A program made the position numbers and the translations under genes. 64,000 bases of DNA from Dastarcus helophoroides (lineage: Eukaryota; Arthropoda; Insecta; Coleoptera; Bothrideridae), in contig CM053332.1 of assembly GCA_028583605.1 (NCBI GenBank), forward strand, positions 23,033,823 to 23,097,822, read 5' to 3'. The notes under the pieces were generated by a model, which worked only from the letters and a program-made list of their open reading frames with translations, was not told where the DNA came from and did not search any database. This document shows, in pieces, positions 13,101 through 25,100 of this stretch (the first letter of the stretch is position 1; every line of letters begins with the position of its first letter).

Positions 13101-16100
13101 TCTCTTCTCTTTCCTTCTCTTCTCTTCCTTTCTCTTCCCTTCTTATCTGTTCTCGTCCCATCTCTTTTCTTTTCATCTCTTCCCATCTCTTCTCTTCTCC
13201 TTACTTCTCATCTCTTCCTTTTTCTTCTTTTCTCGTCCCATCTCTTCTCTTTCCATCTTTTCTCTTTCCATCTCTTCTCTTTCCATCTCTATCTTTTCCT
13301 TCTCTTCTCTTCTCTTATCTTCTCTTCACTTCTCTTTCCATCTCTTCTCTTTCCATCTCTTCCTTTTCCTTCTCATCTCTTCTCTTCCCATCTCCTCTCT
13401 TCCCATAGTTTCTCTTCTCTTCCGATCTCTTCCCTTCTCTTCTCTTTCCATCTCTTCTTTTTCCTTCTCTTCTCTTCACTTCTCTTCGCATCTCTTCTCT
13501 TCCCATCTCTTCTCTTCCTAATTCTTCGCTTCCGATTTTTTCTCTTTCCATCTCTTCTCTTCTTTTATCTTCTTTTTTCTTCTCTTCTCTTCTCTTCTCT
13601 TTACTTCTTTTCTCTTCTTTTCTCTTCTCTACTCTTTACATCTCTTCTCTTCTCTTATTTTGTTTTTTCTTCTCTTCTTTTCTCTTCTCTTCTCTTATTT
13701 TGTCTTTTCTTCTCTTTTCTTTTCTTCTCTTATCTTCTCTTCCCTTTACTTCTCTTCTCTTCCCATCGTTTCTCTTCCCATCTCTTCTCTTCTAATCTCT
13801 TCTTTTCCTTTTTCTTCCCTTCTTTTTTCTTTTCTCTTCTCATCTTTTCTCTTCTAATCTCTTCTTTTTCCATCTCATTTCGTCCCATATTTTCTCTTCT
13901 CTTCCCTTCTCTTTTCTTCCTTTCTCTTCCCTTCTTATCTCTTCTTTTTCCATCTCATTTCGTCCCATATTTTCCCTTCTTATCTTCTCTTTTTATCTCT
14001 TCCCATCTCTTTTCTTCTTTCCATATCTTCTCCTTACTTCTCATCTTTTCCTTTCTCTTCTTTTCTCGTCCCATCACTTCTCTTCCCATCGTTTCTTTTT
14101 CCATATCTTCTCTTCACTTCTCTTCCCATCTCATCTCTTTCCATCTCTTCCTTTTCCTTCTAATCTCTTTTCTCTTCACTTCTCTTCCCATCTCTTCTGT
14201 TCTCTTCCTATCCCTTTCGTTCCGATCTTTTCTCTTTCCATCTCTTTTCTTCCCATCGCTTCTCTTCCCGTTTCATCTCTTCTCTTTCCATCTCTTCTCT
14301 TTTCATCTCTTTTCTGTCCATCTCTTCTCTTTCCATCTTATCTCTTTCCATCTCTTCTCTTCCTATCTCTTCTCTTTCCATTTTTTTCTTTTCTCTTCCC
14401 ATCTCTTCTTTTCTGTTCTCATCGCTTCTCTTCTCTTTCCTTCTCTTCTCTTCTGTTTCTATCTGTTCGCTTCTCATCTTTTTTCTTTCCATCTCTTTTC
14501 TTCTTTTCTCCTCTTTTCTTCTCTTTCCATTCTTTCTCTTCCTATCTCTTCTCTTCTCTTTTCTCCCATCTATTTTCTTCCCTTCCCATCTCTCCTCTTC
14601 CCTACCCATCTCTTCTCTTCCCCTTTCTTCCTCTTCCTCCTCTTCTCCTCTTTCCTTCCCACTCCTCTTCCTCTCTTTATCCTCTTCTGTATTCCTTCTT
14701 TGTGCCCAACTATCTTTTTACTTTGTCGTCCCATAAGCAAGCACAGAAAATTTATTTTATTTCCGCTCATTTTTTTTAATGTTTGGGTCTAATTATAAAC
14801 TCATCATTTTCGAACCTAATCCCAGAGCAAAACAAATCGAATTAAAAATTATTTCTCGGTCCAAAAAATGCCAGATTTTTGGTATTGAATCTCGGATTTG
14901 TGATATGCTCGAATGGATGCAATCCGAAACTTTGCCAACAGCAACTATTTGTCTCTCTATATAACGAAAAAAGATAAAAAATACATTTATAATGAGAATG
15001 CTGGCTAAAAATTGAAATGATTAGGACAATGAACACTAAAAAGCAATTGGGAGGACTCTACTATACAAACGAAACCAAACCAAGAAGACCGAACACGTAT
15101 TTCGCTCAGCTCTGAGGATAGAAACGCAGAGAACATCAAGTTTCTTATTACATCCGCTAAATTGAACGGAAATCGTGTAGTCTAGAATCCATACATATTC
15201 AAGTCCACCCTCAACCTCGAACATCGACATCGACTATTCTACCTCTCCTATCTCCACGTACATCAGGATCTCGAAATCACTTAACTCGATAAGATCGAAT
15301 TTGTTTGTCATGAGTCGATCGATTCTGCGGCCGATAAAATGCGAATCTCGCCTACATAACGGTTGAAAAAAAAAATCGAAGCGGAAACGTTTGCGCTCCG
15401 GCTCAGCAGGGAAGATTCATCAACTTTTAAATATCACAGAAAAACGCAAATCTCTATACTGACAACTGACAACAAACTTATTTAATTCGATGACTAGTTC
15501 GTTGCGATTCCCAAGGTTTCGAAAACCGTGGCCCGTGGGCTGAATTATTCGGTCTTATCATGAATTATTAAACGGTTTGTTACCTAACATGAAGTGGGTG
15601 TTCTTCGTCATGTAACAAAACAAAATGATTTATGCTCCTTCGATTTGTTTTTTTCTCCTTGAAACGTAGCGTAATATTTTGATCCCCTATTTTATTATAC
15701 CGCAGCGAGGCACATTAGACCGCGATTCTCCGTCGAAGATCGGGACACAACAGTTTATTTATAAACCCGAGCTCTGATGCCCTCCAAGAATAATCACGTT
15801 TCTTCTTCGTGAGCGGTCGCCGTGTGATTTTTTCTTGGTGTGCTAAACAAAGAATCGAAGGCAAATAAAGCGCATCTTTTTTTACCTCTAATCGCTTCGT
15901 TACCTAATAGTTCACGATTCCGTTCGCCTTGATAAATTGAATTCCAAAGCGTTACGGTTCCTTTGCATACCGAATAACCCTTTTTTTTAATTTGCAGACG
16001 ATTGCCAAAAGGAAGACGGCAGCCGATGTACCAACGGCGCCTGTCTGGACGGCCAGTGCCACTGCAACGACGGATTCGGAGGCTGCAACTGCGAAGTGCC

Positions 16101-19100
16101 GGGTGAGTTTTGAAAAAACCGAATATGGAAGTCCGAGAACTTCCAGGTGGACACCTAAAAGTTGACTGATTATTTCAAACAAAGCATACCTAGGCAGGTG
16201 TGACACGAAATGTTAACTTTTTAATTCCACACAGTAAGGGTTAAAATGTCAATTAAATTGTTAAATCCTTTTTTGGTGAAACGAATTGGTCCTTGGTTAT
16301 CTTCAAAAATTGAAATACAAATCTTGTCCCATGAAACCAAGAAAGATTAAAAGACACAACAAACGTTTCGATAGCAAAGCTATCATCATCAGAGAGATAC
16401 TAACACCTAATCTTTAAACTAACTCATATAGTAGGAATATTCACTTCGTGCATGATCGAAATCCTGTAATTCTTTTAGGTTATTTTGGTAAAAAAAAAGA
16501 AAGACTGTCGGTTCACTAAAGAAAAACACTGTTCTCGTGCAAAAGAAGACGATTCTTTAGAGAAAAATCATGAATTTATTTTTCTGTTTCACAACTGAGA
16601 CCAATTTTCCACATTTGTATTGAGATAAACGCAGCTAAATTGTCCCCTTATTAAATTTAGTTCCTTCTTCTGCTTGCACAAAGTCTTACAACGAAGTAAA
16701 TCTAGCGTCACTTCTAAATTTAATTAAACGGCACGAGAGTCATTCACACCGAGTGCAACTCTTGCTTTAGCGAAGAAGAAGAATTGACGCTTTTCACGGC
16801 CTTCGCCGATGACAGTGCAACTACCATTGTAAGGTGATACGTAATAAATACGCGGCGATTCTTCATGACAATATGGTATATTTAACGACTGAAAATGTAA
16901 CAGGACAGTCCATTAAATATTTTATTTCTTTGTCCGCTAATAATACAGAAAACGGCGATGTGTCGTTTGTGGTAATTTATCGCACGCAAACGACGAGAAT
17001 GTCACTTGGATAGATGAGCAGCTCACACGTTGTTAGTCGGAAGCTGACTCGTATTACAACATAACAACTTTCTGAGATTTGGTCAAAGAAAATGTTAAAA
17101 TTTCTGATTTGTTAACAGCTTCAAGCGCAAGCCTCAGAAGGAAAACATTATGCGATACTAAATTTCACAAAATTAACTAAACTTCTACTCTTTTGATCAA
17201 AGAAGGACGATGGCTGCATAACTGTCATGGAATAGGCGCCTAGTGTCTCTGCTTCTTCCCTCAGAACGGGGAACTACCAAATCAAACAACGAGATTATGG
17301 TTGATGAGGTATACTCTAGAGGGTAGAGTTCGTTCTAATTTCCTCAAAACTAGACATATTTTTCAAAACTTCTAGTCTTCTCGAAAGTCGAATTTTAGAG
17401 AAAACTTCGACATTTACGGAAAGTGAAAATGTCGCAATTTCCTTTTGTTAAAAAATGTTTGTCAAAAATTTAAATTTTCCCAATTCGTTCTTTAAAGAAC
17501 ATCAAAACAGATGGCACCACTTGGTAATCCAGTTACTAATTGCTTTATCCACGGAAATAATTAATCTGCGCCAACGCCAAAACTGAAGAAAGGTGCGGCT
17601 GTCCTCCATGAGGGGTCCTCTGAGGTTACCGCCCAATAGCAACCCCAAATCTCCAATTAAAATACTATTTAGTTACCAGAATGATCAAAAACGTTAGAAA
17701 CACATGAATTCGAGAGCGTTATTAGTAAACCTCTGTAGAAGCATCAAGAACGCATTGGGAGCCTGAAAATAACAAGAATATGACCGTCAACCTCACGGTC
17801 GAATGGAAGGTAATCACTTTGATGGCTTCTACCTTTGGTGGTTTGCGGCTCTCTCTGTTGCGGGTACACCATTTACATATAAGTGTTCATAGCTGCAGTG
17901 TTCCAATGACATAGAGCCTCCACGTATTTTAGATCTTATAATAAGTTGATTGAATCCAACTACCACTGTCCACGAGAAGAGCTTAAAGTTTACTTAAATA
18001 ATCACATTTTTATAACCTGTTCAGTAATATTTAAACGAATTTAAACGGAATTTGCCACCTGGACACTTCAAAAGAAGTCACCACTTTTAAAGAGCCTACG
18101 ATATGATTTTTGCTTAATTTGGTTTGTTTTCTGTTTCAGACGAAAACGAATGCAAATATCGACCGTGCGACGTCTTCGCCCACTGCACCAACACCTTGGG
18201 CAGCTTCTCCTGCACTTGCTATCCGGGATATCGAGGCGACGGTTTCCATTGCGAAGGTAAGTTTTCGAAGCGTCGTCGCTCAGAGGGACCTTGACATTGG
18301 CGCTCTCGCGTTATGTAAAGTGGCACCGAAGATGCATCGCATTCGCCTGCCCAGTTAAACTGGTCGCCCATTAGATTATTGACTTTTATGCAAATCGTCT
18401 ATTGCTTTATTAAGTCGCTAGAGTGCGTTTCGCGAAATCGCCGCGCCGTCTTACGCTTGACCTTTTCGCGAGTTACGACTTAATGTACCATCGCCAATTA
18501 TTGCGCTGTGTGCTATCTTGCGGATGAGCCTGCCGTATATAATTTCGAACATTAAAACGTTGTTTATTAGACAATCAACTTTACGGCTCTCGGTTTGATT
18601 GGATTAGATTTGTCCGATTCTGAATTAGTATGTCGTTTTAATTCTCGGATTACGGAAGGCGCGATCGCTTATCTATCGCCGGTGGCGCCTCCGGTGCCCG
18701 TGGGGCGAACTAGTGGAAGCAGCGGGAATTTCAATTACCTCCGGGTGTTCCGTCGGCGTCTAGTATGTATCGACCGAAATTGGTTTAAGCCGCGGCTATT
18801 GTTCACCCCCCAAAATTGGCGGAAATGTCCGGTAGATTCCAAAAGACCGTTTCGGTGGACTGTAAGACGGTAAATTGAAATCGTGTGCCTATGAAAGATT
18901 GAAACGAGTTGTTGAGGTTTCAGCCTATGTTAAAGTATGAAATGTGTGAAAGTAGAGTGGTTGAAGTTAAATCGTTTTAATTTTTTACGGTAATTTCTCC
19001 GGTACAAAAATAATTAATAAGCGCGCAGTATGTGCAATTAGTCTGTCAGCGTTTGCCACATATAAGCGAAGTGTTCACCCTAATTAATTAATAACCAAAG

Positions 19101-22100
19101 GCTACCACATCCGCCTGGTTTTCGCCGGGGCAACGTTTAATTTTTAACGTTTGAAACGGCTTAACGGCACCTAGGGCTTCGCGCGGTTCACGTCGTGTTA
19201 TTACCTGGGTATGTGGAAATGCCACAAATTACATCTCGGCGCTGATACACTATATTGTATCGCGTTTTATTTTACTGTTATGGCCGCTCGTAATTAATGG
19301 TATCGTTATTAATATTCCAACATCGGAAGGACGCCGGATTTGATTCAATTAAACGAACGTCTCGGTGGGATTTTAATTTCATGCAATTAGGAAAAAAGAC
19401 GGCCGTGGAATGTTGTTGCCCGTAAAGATCGAATCTGTCGGTAGAAGAAATGAAATTTTATTTATCTCCTGATGGGTATTATTTTACTTGCGCGGAATGC
19501 TCATTCTTGCTCTCGAGTTTAATTACCGTGTCTGTCTCAGAGAACGACAATAAGAGCATTGACTTTGAACGCGTGTTTATGAAAATTCATCCTGACGGCT
19601 TCTGCGTAGAAAAAAAAATGTTCTCTAAAGCAATTTCCATTTCGAAATATTCTTTAGGGAAACCTAGAACTGAAACTAAGAGTACTTCATGAAAACCTTG
19701 GAAGCGTTGAAGTTGGACTACAAAAACTTGGGGTGTTCTTCAAGGCTAGCTTTGGACCTTCATTAGATAAAATGTCGAATGCTCGTTTAAAAACATAACC
19801 TTTTTTTGTAAAACACTTGCCCTTGAGCTTTGCTACTGAAAAGTTAACGATACACTCACTTAGAAAATGAAATAGCAAAGTACGAAGAAGCGGGAATACA
19901 AGAGCCAAAGTACGTCTTTAGCAAGAAGCTGAGTTTGTTTGGCTCTCCGGCTCCGTAGAGAACCACGACCGGGCGAACCTCCCACGCGAGACCGCCCCTT
20001 CGAACATCGCCTCGGCGTGCTCGTACCGCTTTCAGCGGACGAAAAAGGCGCTCTAATTTCACGTAAGCGGCGGCCATCGCCCCCCCCCCTGAAAATTAAA
20101 TCGTCCTCCCGAGATCTTCTCAAACGAAACGAACTCGAAACACAAGAAATAGATGTACGGCGATGCGTTTCGATCCATTTCGAGTGGAGAGAGCGTTTAG
20201 CGGAGAATCTCTTTCTGCATGGTTTCGCTCGCAAAGTATCAATAACATCTCGACTTCCGGATGTTGTACGCCGAAGAATTTCCATGCGCGCGGCCATTAA
20301 TAAATGCGAATTCTCTTGTGGCCGTTGGTCATTCTCATGATCTTTCTCGGTGGAACGAAAATTCGAGTTGTATGAACTTGGTCGCGATCACGACCTTCCT
20401 CATGGTCGATTCGATTTGTTGTTTGTTTGTTTGTTTGTTGTTGTTGTTGCGGATGATGGGAGGGCGCTAGGTTGAGAATGCTCGCTTCGAAACGCTGACG
20501 CTATAATTCAAACGAACGCAATTCGGAATCGATGTTCAACGGTAACTTGATTAATTTTATCGTACGCCCAAACATGCCCGAGATCGATTTGGTCAAGCGG
20601 TAATTAAATTAAATTACACGTTATAAGTTATTTTAATGGGCTTCATATTTTATTATAATAAACGAAGGAAACTTTTTTCATGTTTATAAGTATCATTCCG
20701 TCATTTTTTCTTCAAATACTTTTAGAATTTCTTTAGAAAAACCCCGAACTTTAGCGGGATTCAGCAGAGAAATCAAAAAATGATTTAAATTTTTTCAACC
20801 TTCTAAAACTTGTTTGATGATTGATGAGCCTAAATTCATTGACTTATTCTCTCACATAAACACTCGATGTGACATTTCATATTGCAACAAACTGAAATAA
20901 TAAATTCATGAAATTGGAGCGTATAGACCACTTTAGTAGAAGTTATCTAAAAGTTATTAAGGAAGATTTGCCCCCGAGGCGACAAACTAACTTCTAGAAC
21001 TTAAGCAAAGAAAACTTCCAACTGTGGAAGATGAAATATTTTACGGTAAAAGAACTTAAAAGGGTAAATTAAAAGGGGTTGTCGTAGAAAAAACTAACTT
21101 CACGGTCAAAACTCAAATAAAATTTAAATTTTTTCTACAAGACAATGACAAACTAGAGACCGCAAACTTGAATAATTTGCTTTTGTATAATTTTCTAGAA
21201 ATTGTTAAAAAAAAATTGCCGCCAAAGCGACAAAATGACTTTTAGAACTTTAGCAAAGAGAACTTCTAACGGTGAAATATAGAATATTTTACGGTAGAAA
21301 AACTTAAAAGGAAAATAAAATGAGTTTCTCGTTAACTTCACGGCCAAAATTTAAATAAAATTTTAATATTGTCTACGAAACTTGAAAAATAGCGAAATGG
21401 AGGCCGTAAACTTGAATACTTTGCTTAAGTATAATTTATTTAAAAGTTGTTGGGAAAGATTTGCCGCCAAAGCGACAAAACAACTCTTGAAACTTGAGTA
21501 AAGAGGAGTTCTAACGGTGGAACATAAGATATTTTACAATAAAAGAACTTCAAAGGCAAAATAAAATGAGGTTGTTACGGAAAAAATTAACTTCACGGTT
21601 AAAATATAAATGAAATTTGAATTTTGTCTACGAAACTTACAAAAATGACAAAATAAAGGCCACAAACTTTAATAATTGGCTTAAGTTTTATTTAGAAGTT
21701 GTTAGGAAAAATTTGCCACCAAAGCGACAAAATGACTCTTAGAACTTGAACATAAAGGAGTTTCAACGGTGGAATATAAAATATTTCACGGTAAAAGTAT
21801 TTAATAGGAGTAATAAAATAAGATTGTTGTATTAAAAAGTAACTTCACGGTTAATATTCAAATAAAATTTAAATATTGTCCACAATACTTACAAAATGAC
21901 GAAAAAAGGGCCGTAAATTTTAAAAATTTGCTTTAGTAAAATTTATTTTAAAGTTGTTATAAAAAATTTGCTTCCAAAGCAACAAAATGACTCTTCTTAC
22001 TTAAGCAAAAAGGAGTTCTAACGGTGGAATATGGAATATTTTACGCTAGAAAAACTTAAAAGGGAAATAAAATGAGCTTCTTGTTAAAAAAAGTTAACTT

Positions 22101-25100
22101 CACGGTAAAAATTTAATTAACATTCTAATATTATCTACGAAACTTGAAAAATGATAAAATAGGAGTCGTGAACTTTAACAATTTGCTGTAATATAATTTA
22201 TTTAGAAGTTGTTACTCAAGATTTGTTGCCAAAGCGAGAAAATGACTCTTAGAACTTGAGCAAAGAGGAGTTACAACGGTGGAATATAGAATATTTTACG
22301 GTAGAAACGCTTAAAAGGAAAATGAAATAAGTTTCCCGTTAAAAAAAGTTAACTTCACGGTAAAAATTTAAATAAAATCCAAATATTATCTACGAAACTT
22401 AAAAAATAACAAAATAGGGGTCATAAACTTTAACAATTTACTTTAGTATAATTTATTTAGAAGTTGTTAGGCAAGATTTGCCGCCAAAGCGACAAAATCA
22501 CTCCCTGAACTTGAGCAACGAGGAGTTCTAACGGTGAAATATGGAATATTTTACGTAAAAAAACTTAAAAGGGGAATAACATGGGTTACCCGTTAAAAAA
22601 AGTTAACTTCACGGTAAAAATTTAAATAAAACCCAAATATTATCTACGAAACTTGAAAAATTATAAAATAGTAGCCGTAAACTTTAACAATTCGCTGTAA
22701 TATAATTTATTTAGAAGTTGTTAGGCAAGATTTACCGCCAAAGCGACAAAATGACTCTTAGAACTTGAGCAAAGATGAGTTTTAACGGTGGAATATGAAA
22801 TATTTTACGGTATAAAAACTTAAAAGGAGAATAAAATGAGTTTTCCGTTAAAAAAAGTTAACTTCACGGTAAAAAAATTGAAATAATATTCAAATACTAT
22901 CTACGAAACCTAAAAAATGACAAAATAAGGGCCGTGAACTTTAACAATTTGCTTTAGTATAATTTATTTAGAAGTTGTTAGAAAGATTTGTCGCCAAGGC
23001 GACCAAATGACTCTTAGAACTTGAGCAAAGAGAAGTTCTAACGGTAAAATACGAAATGTTTTACGGTAGAAACGCTTAAAAGGTAAATAAAATCAGTTTT
23101 CCGTTGAAAAAAGTTAACTTCACGGTAATAATTTAAATAAAATCCAAATATTATCTACAAAACTTGAAAAATGACAAAATAAAGGCCGAAACTTCAACAA
23201 TTTGCTTTGGTATAATTTATTTAGAAGTTGTTAGGCAAGATTTGCCGCTTAAGCAACAAAATGACTCTTAGAACTTGAGCACTGAGGAGTTCTAACGGTA
23301 AAATACCAAATATTTTACGGTAGAAACGCTTAAAAGAAACATAAAATGAGTTTTCCGCTGAAAAAAGTTAACTTCACGGTAAAAATTTAAATAAAACCCA
23401 AATATTATCTACGAAAGTTGAAAAATGACAAAATAAAAGCCAAAACTTTAACAACTTGCTTCGGTATAATTTATTTAGAAGTTGTTAGGGAAGATTTGCC
23501 GCCAAAGCGAGAAAATGACTATTAGAACTTAAGCAAAGAGGAGTTCTAACGGTGGAATATGGAATATTTTACGGTAGAAACACTTAAAAGGGGAATAAAA
23601 TGAGTTCTCCGTTAAAAAAAGTTAACTTCACGGTAAAAATTTAAATGAAATTTAAATATTATTTACGAAACTTGAAAAATGACAAAATATGGGCCGTGAA
23701 CTTTAACACTTTGCTTTAGTATAATTTATTTAGAAGTTGTTAAGGAAGATTTGCCGCCTAAGCAACAAAATGACTTTTAGAACTTGAGCAAAGAGAAGTT
23801 CTAACGGTGAAATATAGAATATTTTACGGTGGAAAAACTGAAAAAAGTAATAAAATAAGTTTCCCGTTGAAAAAAGTTAACTTCACGGTAAAAATTTTAA
23901 AAAACCTAAATATTATTCACGAAACTTAAAAAATGACAAAATATGGGCCGTGAACTTTAACAATTTACTTTGGTATAATTTATTTAGAAGTTGTTAAGCT
24001 TAAGCAACAAAATGACTCTTAAAACTTAAGCAATGAGGAGTTCTAACGGTGGAATATGAAATATTTTACGGTAGAAAAACTTAAAAGGAAAATAAAATAA
24101 GTTTCCCGTTGAAAAAAGTTAACTTCACGGTAAAAATTTAAATAAAAATCTGAATATTATCTACAAAACTTGGAAAATGACAAAATAGGGCTGTGAACTT
24201 TAACAATTTGCTTTAGTATAATTTATTTGGAAGTTGTTAGGCAAGATTTGTCGCCAAAGTGACAAAATGACTCTTAGAATTTGAGCAAAGAGAAGTTATA
24301 ACCGTGGAATATGGAATATTTTACGGTAAAAAAACTTAAAAGGGAAGTAAAATGAGTTTACCGTTAAAAAAAGTTAACTTCACGGTAAAAATTTAAATAA
24401 AAGCCAAATATAATGTACGACACTTGAAAAATGACAAAATAAGAGCCGTGAACTTTAACAATTTACTTTAGTATAATTTCTTTAGAAGTTGTTAAGCTTA
24501 AGCAACAAAATGACTCTTAAAACTTAAGCAATGAGGAGTTCTAACGGTGGAATATGAAATATTTTACGGTAGAAAATCTTAAAAGGAAAATAAAATAGGT
24601 TTCCCGTTGAGAAAAGTTAACTTCACGGTAAAAATTCTTGACTCTTAAAACTTAAGCAATGAGGAGTTCTAACGGTGGAATATGAAATATTTTACGGTAG
24701 AAAAACTTAAAAGGAAAATAAAATAAGTTTCCCGTTGAAAAAAGTTAACTTCACGGTAAAAATTTAAATAAAAATCTGAATATTATCTACAAAACTTGGA
24801 AAATGACAAAATAGGGCTGTGAACTTTAACAATTTGCTTTAGTATAATTTATTTGGAAGTTGTTAGGCAAGATTTGTCGCCAAAGTGACAAAATGACTCT
24901 TAGAATTTGAGCAAAGAGAAGTTATAACCGTGGAATATGGAATATTTTACGGTAAAAAAATTAAAAAGGGAAGTAAAATGAGTTAACCGTTAAAAAAAGT
25001 TAACTTCACGGTAAAAATTTAAATAAAAGCCAAATATAATGTACGACACTTGAAAAATGACAAAATAAGAGCCGTAAACTTTAACAATTTGCTTTAAAAT

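Noticed and set aside
11590..14792. Open frames of up to 1,064 codons rich in Ser, Leu and Phe (and Lys/Arg/Glu on the other strand)
   Set aside because: They come from a CTCTT repeat that cannot make stop codons; no splice, codon or domain evidence supports a protein.
19860..20340. Overlapping sense and antisense open frames of 133-145 codons in a GC-richer patch of intron 3
   Set aside because: No recognisable domain, no cysteine pattern of Dumpy, and both strands are open only because of composition. It could be re-examined with RNA data.
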